Positions 52,449-61,416 of a stretch of 64,000 nucleotides of DNA are shown here, in pieces. The position numbers were made by a program, and so were the translations under genes. The notes under the pieces are model-generated. The model saw nothing but the letters and a program-made list of their open reading frames with translations. It was not told the DNA's origin and did no database searches. The DNA lies in NCBI GenBank assembly GCA_029975915.1, contig JARKOC010000158.1, positions 1 to 64,000 of the forward strand, read 5' to 3'. This DNA comes from Bryobacteraceae bacterium. Its GTDB lineage: Bacteria > Acidobacteriota > Terriglobia > Bryobacterales > Bryobacteraceae. Position 1 is the first letter of the stretch. Every line of letters starts with the position of its first letter.

Positions 52449-53729
52449 ATGTACGACCTCTCCTTCTTCCGCGCCAATCTCGACATGATCGCCGCCCGCC
52501 TTGCCGACCGTGGTTTCACGTTGGATGTCGAGGACTTCAAAGGCATTGACGCCCGCCGCCGCTCTGCACTGACCGAGGTCGAATCGCTTCGCGCCCAGCG
52601 CAACGCCGAAAGCATGGAAATCGGCAAGAAGAAGAAAGCGGGCGAAGACACTGAAGAACTCCAGGCGCGCGTCCGTGCCATTGGCGAGCGTATCTCGGCG
52701 CTGGAAGAGCAGTCCAAGCAACTCGATGAGGAGTTTCGCCAGCACTTGGCGTCTATCCCCAACCTGCCGCACGAATCCGTCCCGGCCGGCAAGGACGAAA
52801 CCGCCAATGTGGAAGTCAAGAAGTGGGGTGAGCCTCGGCGGTTCGATTTTGAGCCAAAGGCACATTGGGACATCGGCCCGGACTTGGGCATCCTCGACTT
52901 CGAACGCGCCGCCAAGATCACCGGTGCACGCTTCGCGGTCTATTTCGGCCAGGGCGCAAAACTGGAACGAGCGCTGATGAACTTCATGCTCGACCTCCAC
53001 ACCCGCGAGCATGGCTATACCGAGGTCTTGCCGCCGTTCATGGTGAACTCCGCCAGTTTGTTCGGCACGGGCCAGTTGCCCAAGTTCGCCGACGACCTGT
53101 TCAAGATCGAGAAATTCGACTTTTGGCTCATCCCCACCGCCGAGGTACCGGTAACTAATCTCTTCAGGGACGAGACCCTCGACGCCGCCCAGTTGCCCAT
53201 CCGCCTCTGCGCCTTTACCCCCTGCTTCCGCAGCGAAGCCGGAGCCTATGGCCGCGACGTCCGCGGCATCATTCGCCAGCACCAGTTCCAGAAAGTAGAA
53301 CTGGTCAACTTCACCACTCCTGAAACCAGCTACGAGGAACACGAGCACCTCACCCGCAGCGCCGAAACCGTTTTGGAGCGTCTCGGACTTCCTTACCGCC
53401 GAGTCGTTCTCTCCACCGGCGACATGGGCTTCTCCTCGGCCAAAACGTACGATCTCGAAGTCTGGATGCCAGGCCAGAACGCGTATAAGGAGATCAGTTC
53501 CTGCTCGAACTTCGAAGCCTTCCAGGCCCGGCGTGCCGGCATCCGCGTCAAATCGGGTAAAAAGAGTGAGCCGCTGCATACGCTCAATGGCAGTGGACTC
53601 GCCATCGGCCGCACCTGGGTGGCCATTGTCGAGAATTACCAGCAGGCAGACGGTACGGTTGTCATCCCGGAAGCCCTGCAGCCTTACTTAAATGCCGAGC
53701 GGATCACACGCCAAGGTGTTTTCGGGTAG
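52449..53729 (+). CDS. serS: Seryl-tRNA synthetase
   Basis: Protein of 426 residues. Residues about 25-105 form the long antiparallel coiled coil that grips tRNA-Ser (SLRAQRNAESMEIGKKKKAG, LEEQSKQLDEEFRQHLA). The class II core shows motif 2 (FRSEAGAYGRDVRGIIRQHQ) and motif 3 (NGSGLAIGRTWVAIVENYQ), plus the TAEVPVTNL serine-site segment. The length is normal. Confidence 0.97.
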   Translation: MYDLSFFRANLDMIAARLADRGFTLDVEDFKGIDARRRSALTEVESLRAQRNAESMEIGKKKKAGEDTEELQARVRAIGERISALEEQSKQLDEEFRQHLASIPNLPHESVPAGKDETANVEVKKWGEPRRFDFEPKAHWDIGPDLGILDFERAAKITGARFAVYFGQGAKLERALMNFMLDLHTREHGYTEVLPPFMVNSASLFGTGQLPKFADDLFKIEKFDFWLIPTAEVPVTNLFRDETLDAAQLPIRLCAFTPCFRSEAGAYGRDVRGIIRQHQFQKVELVNFTTPETSYEEHEHLTRSAETVLERLGLPYRRVVLSTGDMGFSSAKTYDLEVWMPGQNAYKEISSCSNFEAFQARRAGIRVKSGKKSEPLHTLNGSGLAIGRTWVAIVENYQQADGTVVIPEALQPYLNAERITRQGVFG

Positions 53730-53911
53730 CCGGCAACCGCGGTCACGCGTGTAAGAGATTTCTCTATTTTCAAATAAGTCACTTTGAATCTGCACGATAG
53801 ACGCAGAGCTGGGCATTTTTTGAGCGTCCACGGTTGCTTTCCTTGCATAGCGTTGAGTCGGCGGCGGATGTGTGATCGCGTCCGCGAGATTTGACAAGGA
53901 AGCCGATTCGA

Positions 53912-54745
53912 ATGACAAGCAGACACCGTATTCTGGCTGGCCTGATATTGGCCACTCTCTACCCCCTCGGAGCTCAGGCTGCACCGCCGACCACTCTGGT
54001 TCAGGACCGCATCTATAAGGCCGATGGCACCGCCTTCGTTGGATCGGCCGTGATCTCATGGCGCAGTTTCGTGTCCTCCGACGGGTCCAACATTGCACAG
54101 AACTCTGTCACCATCCAGATCACCAGTGGCAATCTAAACGTGCGGCTCGTTCCGACCACAAACGCATCGGCTGGCGCATACTACAGCGTCCGTTTCAATG
54201 CCGACGGCAAGACCCAGTTCACCGAGACTTGGGCCGTGCCGCCAAGCACAACGCCGGTTCAGGTTCGCCATATCCGGCTGGAAGCGCCGCCGAGTCCGGG
54301 GGCCACGCCTCCAGGGTCGATCATTCAGATCTCTGAAGTGGCCGGTCTAGCCGAAGCTCTGGTCGAGCGTCCGCTCAAATCGCTCGCCTATCACACCGGC
54401 CGCGCGGCTGTTATCGACGCAAATGGCGATCTCGCCGGCGCTACAGGCGCGGCAACCGATTGCGTGCGGGTGGACGGCACATCAGGGCCTTGCGGCGCCG
54501 GCGGCGGCATCCTGCCCATCTTTGTCGACCTCGAAACTCCGGCTGGGCTGGTCAACGGCGTGAATCTTGTCTACACTCTGAACCAGGCCCCCAATCCTGC
54601 ATCAAGTCTCCACCTGTTCCGCAACGGAATCCTCCAGCGCGCCTCCGTGGATTATGTCCTGAACGGGAACTCAATCACTTTCTTAAGCGTTTCGACCCCT
54701 CAGACCGGCGACCAGTTGCTTGCCAGCTACCGCACCGGCCAATAG
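53912..54745 (+). CDS. Exported protein, phage-tail/receptor-like C-terminus
   Basis: Protein of 277 residues from ATG 53912; a TTG 21 bases upstream is possible. Signal peptide RILAGLILATLYPLGAQAA. Residues about 25-130 are a beta-sandwich (RIYKADGTAFVGSAVISWRS, YYSVRFNADGKTQFTETWAV). Residues about 200-277 (VNLVYTLNQAPNPASSLHLF, RNGILQRASVDYVLNGNSIT) resemble repeats found in phage tail fibres and some acidobacterial exported proteins. No other phage gene is near, so it is taken as a surface protein. Function unknown. Confidence 0.65.
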   Translation: MTSRHRILAGLILATLYPLGAQAAPPTTLVQDRIYKADGTAFVGSAVISWRSFVSSDGSNIAQNSVTIQITSGNLNVRLVPTTNASAGAYYSVRFNADGKTQFTETWAVPPSTTPVQVRHIRLEAPPSPGATPPGSIIQISEVAGLAEALVERPLKSLAYHTGRAAVIDANGDLAGATGAATDCVRVDGTSGPCGAGGGILPIFVDLETPAGLVNGVNLVYTLNQAPNPASSLHLFRNGILQRASVDYVLNGNSITFLSVSTPQTGDQLLASYRTGQ

Positions 54746-54922
54746 GAACCAGAAGGGCCATCGCCCGCGGCGAGTTGCCCGCCTCACCGGTACCAACCAT
54801 TGGCGGGTTCTACGGTTGGAAAGCTAAGTCTGATGTCGGTTTGGCGTTCAATGGCACGGGCAATTCTTACACTCGTCTAGGTGAACATCGCCCCTGTCGA
54901 GAGACAGCCGCGTTGCCGATGG

Positions 54923-55048
54923 ATGATCATGACGGCATTACTGGCGTGGATTCTTCTCTGCATCTCGGTGATCGGATTTGTCGCTTCGGCGCGCAATCTC
55001 CGTGAAGATGACTTTCCCGGGAAACCACAGCGGCGCAATAGAGCCTGA
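54923..55048 (+). CDS. Possible 41-residue single-helix membrane protein
   Basis: Short frame ATG ATC ATG ACG to TGA at 55046. It encodes one membrane helix (MTALLAWILLCISVIGFVAS) followed by a charged tail (ARNLREDDFPGKPQRRNRA). There is no strong ribosome-binding site. The helix-then-basic-tail pattern favours a real protein. It lies in the 320-bp space between the exported protein gene and the convergent MFS gene. Nothing else is supported in 54746-55065. Confidence 0.35.
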   Translation: MIMTALLAWILLCISVIGFVASARNLREDDFPGKPQRRNRA

Positions 55049-55065
55049 AGGCGGGTCCGGATCGG

Positions 55066-56247
55066 TTATGCCCGGAGCCGCAATCTGTGCGCGGCTGCAT
55101 TCAGGGCGGCAATCGCCGCGAAATTCAACGCTGCCAGGCCAAACACCCACCTTAACCCATAGGCCGCCGCGATTTGGCCGCTGAGCCACGGCATCAGCAT
55201 CCCTCCGGTGAGAGCAACCATGAATAGGATGCCGAACACAGTCCCCGAATGTTCCTTGAACTGCGTGCCTGCGATCCCCAATACGGTTGGGAAGATCCCA
55301 GATAGAGCAAGCCCCGTTAGCAGGATACCCGCAACGGCCATGCAGTCGTCTTCGGCGTGGGCCACAGCCGCTGCTCCAAGCATGGCCAGGAGCGCGCAAG
55401 CCATGATCACTTTGTGCCCGTCGAGACGCAGCAGCAGCCGGCTCAACGTCACGCGGGCAATCATTATGGAACCCCAGTAACCGGCAAGCGCCGCCGATGA
55501 CGCTTCGATTCCCATTCCAATGTCCCGAGTCAGAAACATGGTGAAGTATCCGCTCAACAAGAACTCGTTACCAGACTGAAAAAACAGCAGAAACGCTATC
55601 GCCAAGACAACCGGCATCCTGAGGAATCGTGGCATTTCGCCGACCGGGAGCCGCGCCGGTTGTTTCGGCGCGGGAAACCAGAGCGCCCCGGCAAATGCGC
55701 CCGCGCCCAGGCACAATACAGCGCAACCAACGAGCAGACCGTTCACACCGAATCTCGCCATCATCGCCCCAATGCTGAACGGCAGCAGCAGCGCTCCAAA
55801 TCCAAAGAACACGCCCAGCAGATTCAGCGCCGCTGCCTTCCTGCCCGGGTCGTCGTGCAGGTCGGCAACCAAAGTATTCGTCGCGCCATTCAGTGCTCCG
55901 CCTCCCACACCCAACATCGCCACGGCTGGAAACATCGCAGCAAATTCCACGGCCTGTGAAATTAGTACCAGCGCCCCTGCCACCAGCACCGGCCCCAGAG
56001 TCAGCGGCGCCTTCATCCCAAACCGGTCCATCAGGACGCCCAGCACCAGGCTGGTCAGAAGCATGGCGGAGTTCATTACCAGAAAAAGCGTCCCGATGTC
56101 TGCTAGCGAGAAAGACAATCGGGTGGCAAGGGCTGGCAAAACCGCGCCAAGCAGGGCGAACATCAAGCCGCAAACGAACATTCCGGCATACGCCGCCCCG
56201 CTCAGCCGGCTGGCGGGCGACACGCCGGATCCCCGAATCGTTTCCAT
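55066..56247 (-). CDS. MFS transporter
   Basis: Protein of 393 residues with 12 predicted helices; the first half opens YAGMFVCGLMFALLGAVLPA and carries the MFS loop signature LGVLMDRFGMKAP between helices 2 and 3. A basic central loop (FPAPKQPARLPVGEMPRFLR) divides the halves. Its start overlaps the SIS-gene stop by one base (TGATG), so it belongs to the leftward sugar cluster. It probably imports the sugar or uronate handled there. Confidence 0.88.
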   Translation of the reverse strand: METIRGSGVSPASRLSGAAYAGMFVCGLMFALLGAVLPALATRLSFSLADIGTLFLVMNSAMLLTSLVLGVLMDRFGMKAPLTLGPVLVAGALVLISQAVEFAAMFPAVAMLGVGGGALNGATNTLVADLHDDPGRKAAALNLLGVFFGFGALLLPFSIGAMMARFGVNGLLVGCAVLCLGAGAFAGALWFPAPKQPARLPVGEMPRFLRMPVVLAIAFLLFFQSGNEFLLSGYFTMFLTRDIGMGIEASSAALAGYWGSIMIARVTLSRLLLRLDGHKVIMACALLAMLGAAAVAHAEDDCMAVAGILLTGLALSGIFPTVLGIAGTQFKEHSGTVFGILFMVALTGGMLMPWLSGQIAAAYGLRWVFGLAALNFAAIAALNAAAHRLRLRA

Positions 56248-57017
56248 CAGCGAATCACTGGGTCAGGCCCACGCTCATACCACTTCTTCGCGTACTCGTC
56301 GAACACCCTGAAGTTGTGGTCTTTCGCCACACCTTCGACGTTCGGCGAGACAAACGTCTTAAGGGGGTAGCCGTGGGCCGCCAGCGCTGCTCCCGTCTCG
56401 GCCACCATCGCCATGGCAATGAAAACTGCGGCCATTGTCGATCCTGCGGCCACTTTTTCCAGCCGCCCAACATCCACCTGCGCGTCCTCAGGGGTAACGC
56501 AATTGTCGATGGCAATGTCGGCCAGGTCCATCAGAGCGTTGCCTGATGAGTGTGTCCTCGTCGCCACTCTTGCGTTGGCGTGGCTCGACACGGTTACCAC
56601 CTTTGTCCCCCTAGCCCGTGCAAACATAGCCGCCTCGATCGGCGCGGCGTTCAGGCCGCCGTGAGAGAACACCACCAGGCAGTCCTGCGGCCCCATCGGA
56701 TAGCTGTTCAGGAACTGCTCGATGTAGCCTTCCCGCCGCTCGATCCACAGCAATTCCCGTGCCCCATTCGGTCCGATGACGTTCGACCACATCAGGCGGG
56801 GGTCATAGAGCGGATAGAAACCGACGAAACTCCCGTAGCGCGGAAAAACGTCCATCACAGGGATCACGGAATGGCCGCTGCCAAACAGATACACCCTGCC
56901 GCCTCCCGCAATGGTCGATGCCATGAGCGCGCCCGCTTGCTTTAGTGCCTCGGCCTGAGTCTCATTGATCGCCGCCAGCACGCCGCAGATCTTTTCGTAG
57001 TATTTCCTTGCAGACAT
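56247..57017 (-). CDS. SIS-domain phosphosugar-binding protein
   Basis: Protein of 256 residues with one SIS domain (about 30-180): GGGRVYLFGSGHSVIPVMDV, DCLVVFSHGGLNAAPIEAAM, GTKVVTVSSHANARV. A C-terminal region (VEGVAKDHNFRVFDEYAKKW) is typical of single-SIS proteins such as EutQ-unrelated YckL- or MurQ-neighbour types. It may isomerise or otherwise process a phosphosugar such as an N-acetylated amino sugar. It lies between the ROK gene (15 bases) and the MFS gene. Confidence 0.82.
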   Translation of the reverse strand: MSARKYYEKICGVLAAINETQAEALKQAGALMASTIAGGGRVYLFGSGHSVIPVMDVFPRYGSFVGFYPLYDPRLMWSNVIGPNGARELLWIERREGYIEQFLNSYPMGPQDCLVVFSHGGLNAAPIEAAMFARARGTKVVTVSSHANARVATRTHSSGNALMDLADIAIDNCVTPEDAQVDVGRLEKVAAGSTMAAVFIAMAMVAETGAALAAHGYPLKTFVSPNVEGVAKDHNFRVFDEYAKKWYERGPDPVIR

Positions 57018-57032
57018 TCTGTTCCTAGTTTC

Positions 57033-57902
57033 CTAGATTTCACCATGCGCAAGCCACGCTGCCCCGAGCAGGCCCGCGTCTTCGCCCAATGTGGTCATTT
57101 CCACCTTGCATACCCGGGATGAAACCGGCTGCGCCCACATCTTCATCCCATCGCGGATAATCTCCAGCATCCACTCGGCTGCTCCGAGCAATACGCCCCC
57201 GCCCAGCACAACCATCTCCGGATTCAGCATGCTCACCAGGTTCGCCACTCCTCGTCCGCTGTACCTGGCAGCGGATTCCAGGATTTCGACCGCCCGGCAG
57301 TCGCCGGTTTTGGCCGCTGCCACCACCGCCTCGGCATTGGCCGCCCCATAGGCTTTTGCAATGGCCGGACCGGCGGACAGAGCTTCCCATCCGCCCACAC
57401 GCGCAAACTCTTCCCTCCAGTCCGGGCCTACCGCCATCCAGCCCGCTGCTCCGCCGATCCCGTGCGCCCCGCGCACTACATGCCCTCCCGACATGATTCC
57501 CACACCGATCCCCGTGCCTATCGAAACAAAGACCACATCCTTGAGCCCCCTCGCTACACCCACCCAGCACTCGCCCAGAACGTAGCCCGTGCGGTCGCTG
57601 TCAACCACAACCGTGTGCCCGAGCTGATCCTCAAGTGCTGCACGCAACGGAACCTGCTCCCTGCCCCACAGGTTGGGACACCACGCTGTCCCTGTCTTCG
57701 AGTCGAAGATGCCCGGAACAATGATTCCGATCGCCGAGGGTTTTTCGGGCGCCTCCGCAAGGGCCTCCCGAATGGCACCAGCGCAATCCAGCATGTTCCC
57801 GCAGGAAGGGCTTCTCCGTCTATGGCTGATCTGTCCGTTCTCATCAACCCAGGCAGTGGCGGTTTTGGTGCCGCCGATGTCAACCGCAAGTACATGTTTC
57901 AT
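57033..57902 (-). CDS. ROK-family kinase-like protein without the usual zinc site
   Basis: Protein of 289 residues; ATG 57902 has GGAGG 8 bases upstream. The ATP-binding VDIGGTKTATAW and the late MLNPEMVVLGGGVL are typical of ROK sugar kinases, and Asp103 (VVDSDRTGYVLGE) sits at the catalytic base position. However, the sugar-site motif, normally GEIGH, reads GGAAGW (150-155), and the zinc motif CxCGxxGC is replaced by a stretch ending GGWEALSAG. Both the zinc-binding His and the Cys set are missing. It may have a different sugar acceptor or be a non-zinc subgroup. It lies upstream of the SIS and MFS genes. Confidence 0.8.
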   Translation of the reverse strand: MKHVLAVDIGGTKTATAWVDENGQISHRRRSPSCGNMLDCAGAIREALAEAPEKPSAIGIIVPGIFDSKTGTAWCPNLWGREQVPLRAALEDQLGHTVVVDSDRTGYVLGECWVGVARGLKDVVFVSIGTGIGVGIMSGGHVVRGAHGIGGAAGWMAVGPDWREEFARVGGWEALSAGPAIAKAYGAANAEAVVAAAKTGDCRAVEILESAARYSGRGVANLVSMLNPEMVVLGGGVLLGAAEWMLEIIRDGMKMWAQPVSSRVCKVEMTTLGEDAGLLGAAWLAHGEI

Positions 57903-58124
57903 GGCAAGTCCTCCACATGCCTCCGCGAAAACCTTAACACGCTCCAGAAACAAATTGAAGCCACAAGAGGATGGAGGTAAACGGAGAGAGCCTCGGACCT
58001 GTGTGCAAGCGCAACGTCCTGACTTCGCCGTTCAACTTCCCCTAAACTGCAGCAACAAAGGTTGAGCCGAGAGGCATAAATCTCAGCTGTGGCGCCGCAC
58101 CACGATGCTGGCGGTCCTGGCCTG

Positions 58125-59303
58125 TCAGACCTCGGTCATGGTGAGCCGCTTCGCCCTGCGGTAGGCGAGGTTGCCCAGGTGACACGCATTCGCCGCTGTC
58201 ACAGCCTCGGAGACAGGCGCATTCGGTTGCTTACGCGAACGGACGCAATCGAGGAAGTTCGCAATGTGATCGTGCGTTCCGTCCCGCGCCGACTTGACTT
58301 GAATCTCGGGTTCCGGATAGATCGTTCGTTCGGTCGGGATCTTTCCTTCGGGGAAGACGGCGAAACCGTCACGGTTGAGCTTCATCAGCGCCTTGTCGCC
58401 GCGCATCAGAATGTTGCCGCCGTCCAGCGAGCAGTGCATCGTGCCGTTGTAGGCTATCGCCAGCTTCCCGGGGTACTCCCAAAAGCAGTTGATCGTGTCC
58501 GCGCAGTCCTGGAAATCAACCGCGTACTTGCCGCCGGCCGCCTGGGCGTAGAGCGGTTGATCCAGTCCGAAGATCCAGTGCAACGTGTCACACCAGTGGC
58601 TGTAAAGGTCGGTCAGGTGGCCGCCGCCGTAATCCCAGTACCAGCGCCAGCGGGCGTAGCGCCAGGGGTCGGGAGGCCGGTCCGGCGCATTTCCGAGCCA
58701 CGCCTTCCAGTCGATTTCGCTTTCGTTCAGAGTGGGCGGCTGGGGCAAAGCCAACCAGATCTGGTACCACGAGGCAAGCACCAGCGTGATCTTGCCGAGG
58801 CGGCCGGATTGGACGACTTTTCGCGCCTCAATAAAGTGTTCCCAACTGCGTTGCTGGTAGCCAACTTGGACCAGATTCCTTGTTGAGGCCACGGCCGCCT
58901 TCAGGCGTTCACCCTCTTCGATCGTGTGCGAAACCGGCTTCTCGACATAGACATCTTTGCCTGCCGCGAGCGCGTCGATTGTCATTGGTACATGCCAGTG
59001 ATCCGGCGACCCGATCACCACTGCGTCGATGTCTTTCCGATCGAGCAGCTTCCTGTAATCTCCATACTCGGCCGCTGCCGGCGCGATCTGCTTGGCCTGC
59101 CTCATTCGTGGTTGATAGACCTCGGCGAATGCCGCCACCTCGCAGCCGCCGATTTCCAGGCATTTCTTAAGTAGATATTGGCAGCGACCACCGCAGCCAA
59201 TTCCGGCCACGCGGATACGGTCGTTCGCGCCGCGGATACGGCCTTGTGAAGCAGCCGTCAGGGCCGCCGTTGCCTTCAGAAACGCTCGCCGGTTTGCCTG
59301 CAT
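58125..59303 (-). CDS. Gfo/Idh/MocA-family oxidoreductase, Tat-exported
   Basis: Protein of 392 residues from ATG 59303, which has GGAGG about 5 bases upstream. Leader QANRRAFLKATAALTAASQG is Tat-like. The nucleotide-binding fold opens IRVAGIGCGGRCQYLLKKC, then DAVVIGSPDHWHVPMTIDAL and the catalytic-region EKPVSHTIEEGERL. The C-terminal domain carries YWDYGGGHLTDLYSHWCDTL with conserved His and Asp. Exported members often act as NAD-linked or cofactor-retaining glycosidase or epimerase-like enzymes; the reaction is not determined. It follows the heparinase-like gene by 56 bases. The 222-bp gap to the ROK gene shows nothing clear. Confidence 0.88.
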   Translation of the reverse strand: MQANRRAFLKATAALTAASQGRIRGANDRIRVAGIGCGGRCQYLLKKCLEIGGCEVAAFAEVYQPRMRQAKQIAPAAAEYGDYRKLLDRKDIDAVVIGSPDHWHVPMTIDALAAGKDVYVEKPVSHTIEEGERLKAAVASTRNLVQVGYQQRSWEHFIEARKVVQSGRLGKITLVLASWYQIWLALPQPPTLNESEIDWKAWLGNAPDRPPDPWRYARWRWYWDYGGGHLTDLYSHWCDTLHWIFGLDQPLYAQAAGGKYAVDFQDCADTINCFWEYPGKLAIAYNGTMHCSLDGGNILMRGDKALMKLNRDGFAVFPEGKIPTERTIYPEPEIQVKSARDGTHDHIANFLDCVRSRKQPNAPVSEAVTAANACHLGNLAYRRAKRLTMTEV

Positions 59304-59359
59304 GAGTCCTCCCGTTTTTACCTTGTCGCCGGTGTAGAACTCAGTATATGCCTCGCCGG

Positions 59360-61234
59360 TCAGCGCGGCTGCCAGGTCGTCTTGAACGATGCCGAGTTGC
59401 CTGTGGTTTCGAAATAAAGGCTCTCGCGGGTCGCTGGCGGAGCATCGGGAGTGAGGGCATGGGTCACCCGCAACGGGTCCGTCGATTCGACGGTGAGCCG
59501 GAACGGCCGGCCCCCGGCTGTGAATGGCACCTCCACCTTCCGCCCGCCGTCCCAACTGCGCGCCTGCTTCCAGTAAGGCAGTTGGACATCGGGGGAAGGC
59601 GTGGCTGACGCCGGTATGTCCAGCTTGCCCTGCACCTGTAGCACGAGCCCGATGCGGTGTGACGTCTCACCCTTGCAGATTGCCTCGGTCTCCTCGACCA
59701 ACTTCGCGCCTTCGATCACCAGTTTCCGGGTGACAGCGACACCCGGACGGAACTCGTCTTGCCTGGCGGAGACCATGCCCTTGAAGCCGTCGAAGCCAAC
59801 CAGTGTGCCCGTATTCCAGCCCTGCTGGCCCTGACCGTCGATGAGAATCGTGTTGTGGGCGGCGCCGGTCTTGAAGAACCCCTCATGCAGAGGCGAGCCG
59901 TAGCCGACGGTGCCGGCATCGTGCGTGACATCGATCGTCTCATAGAATGCCTCGTAGTTGAGCGCCTCGGACTGCGAGTGGGAACGGTCTAACTGGCCGT
60001 AATGGAAGAAGACCTGCCAGGGTCCCTTTCTGATGACCGCCATCCGGCTCGACTCAAAATTGCGGCTGGCGACTTCAGGCAGCGGCAGTTCCTTCGCCTC
60101 TGGCATTGGATCCAGCAATGCCGCCCAAGACTTCTGCCGGGAAGCGGCAGCAATGCCGGTCGTTGTTGGGAAAACGCGAGAGGCGCTTGCCAGGATTCCG
60201 ATTTCTGGCGCTTTTCGAGGCCAACCTGTCGAATCGGCCGGAGTCGGCAACTGGCCGCCAGGGAAACGCAGGTAAACCGGCGCCAGCATCAGGTTTTGAA
60301 CGGCCGCCGCCTCCGCCTTAAGCTCCTCCAGGCGGCCCGCCATCCCCGCATACTCGAAGAGAGTCAGGAACGAAGAAACGACGTAGCTGTTGTAGCCCAG
60401 CGACTGTTCCAGCCAAAAGTAGTCGCTTGTGATGCCGTCGCGGATCTGGCGCCGGATCCCGTACTCGCCATCCACGGCCAGCGTCCATAGATCTGCGTCG
60501 CCCGCGTAGATCGCCGCCATCGCCATCGCTGACCGCTGCCAGCAGGCGATGTTATGGACCCGCTGCAACGACTTGCCAAGAAGTTGCGCCATGGGGTGGA
60601 ACAGCTTCTCAATCCACATCTGGCGCCGTGTTGCGTCAACGTCCTCGCCGAGGATGCGCGCTGCGTCGACAAACCGTACCAGCATTACGGCATCATCCAG
60701 GCTCTGATACATGAGCCGTGCATTGCCGTTACCCTGAAGCGGCCACTTTTCGAGGTTGCTGGCGTAGAAGTCCAGTTGCGACGCCGTCCAGTCGAAGTAC
60801 TTCTTCTCGCCTGTCAACCTCCAGAGCCGCGCGGCTTCCACCATCTGGGTCCCGTTGCGCGAACGAAGGCCGTAGACCCACCCGCCGAAGACCTTCGCCG
60901 AAACGCCCGTGGGTGGCCGCTCGTTCCAGTGCAGAAATCCGCCGTCACGCTCGTTGACGAAGTTATGCCACCAACCGGCCACATATTCGACCTTGTCGCG
61001 CGGGACAGACATCCATCGATCCGTCGCGGACCTCGTCTTCTCCAGCCAGTCTGCCCACGCGGCATCTGAACGGACCCGTTCCTTTGCTCCCGCCCAATCC
61101 TCTCTGGCAACCCGCACAGCCGTGCCGTTCTCGAAGATCTTCAACTCGGCGAAGGCCCTTTCAGGGTCGGGTTTTGGGAACCGTTGCGCGCATAGGACGG
61201 CGCAGGCCAAGACAAGCAGGACAATGAATCTCAT
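59360..61234 (-). CDS. Exported alginate-lyase/heparinase II/III-like protein
   Basis: Protein of 624 residues from ATG 61234 with signal peptide FIVLLVLACAVLCAQ. Residues about 25-360 look like an (alpha/alpha) toroid: WWHNFVNERDGGFLHWNER, NGNARLMYQSLDDAVMLVRF, RVHNIACWQRSAMAMAAIYA, DYFWLEQSLGYNSYVVSSFL. Residues about 385-624 are a beta-sandwich with FHYGQLDRSHSQSEALNYEA and AHNTILIDGQGQQGWNTGTL, phrases typical of heparinase II/III proteins, where Tyr and His do beta-elimination on uronic-acid polymers. Thus it is a probable polysaccharide lyase of the periplasm. First gene of the leftward cluster. Confidence 0.8.
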   Translation of the reverse strand: MRFIVLLVLACAVLCAQRFPKPDPERAFAELKIFENGTAVRVAREDWAGAKERVRSDAAWADWLEKTRSATDRWMSVPRDKVEYVAGWWHNFVNERDGGFLHWNERPPTGVSAKVFGGWVYGLRSRNGTQMVEAARLWRLTGEKKYFDWTASQLDFYASNLEKWPLQGNGNARLMYQSLDDAVMLVRFVDAARILGEDVDATRRQMWIEKLFHPMAQLLGKSLQRVHNIACWQRSAMAMAAIYAGDADLWTLAVDGEYGIRRQIRDGITSDYFWLEQSLGYNSYVVSSFLTLFEYAGMAGRLEELKAEAAAVQNLMLAPVYLRFPGGQLPTPADSTGWPRKAPEIGILASASRVFPTTTGIAAASRQKSWAALLDPMPEAKELPLPEVASRNFESSRMAVIRKGPWQVFFHYGQLDRSHSQSEALNYEAFYETIDVTHDAGTVGYGSPLHEGFFKTGAAHNTILIDGQGQQGWNTGTLVGFDGFKGMVSARQDEFRPGVAVTRKLVIEGAKLVEETEAICKGETSHRIGLVLQVQGKLDIPASATPSPDVQLPYWKQARSWDGGRKVEVPFTAGGRPFRLTVESTDPLRVTHALTPDAPPATRESLYFETTGNSASFKTTWQPR

Positions 61235-61416
61235 CAGACGACACTCTATCTCATGTGGGCCGCGCCAGGCTTCAACGGCATACGGCGTTTCCTGACGGCA
61301 GATGCACTCTCGGGGGGATGGACCTGGCACACTCCAAGCTGTGATGATGAGGAACAGGGGCGCCGCGGTGATTCGGCTGCGCGTAACACATCCGGGGTCC
61401 CTCGAATCAACAATCC

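Noticed and set aside
52302..53579. Long leftward reading frame (425 codons) across serS
   Set aside because: It is antisense to an unmistakable seryl-tRNA synthetase, has no family-like motifs and is explained by G+C-rich codon bias.
53912..54745. Prophage remnant
   Set aside because: Only one domain recalls phage tails; there are no integrase, capsid, portal, lysis or att-like sequences around it.
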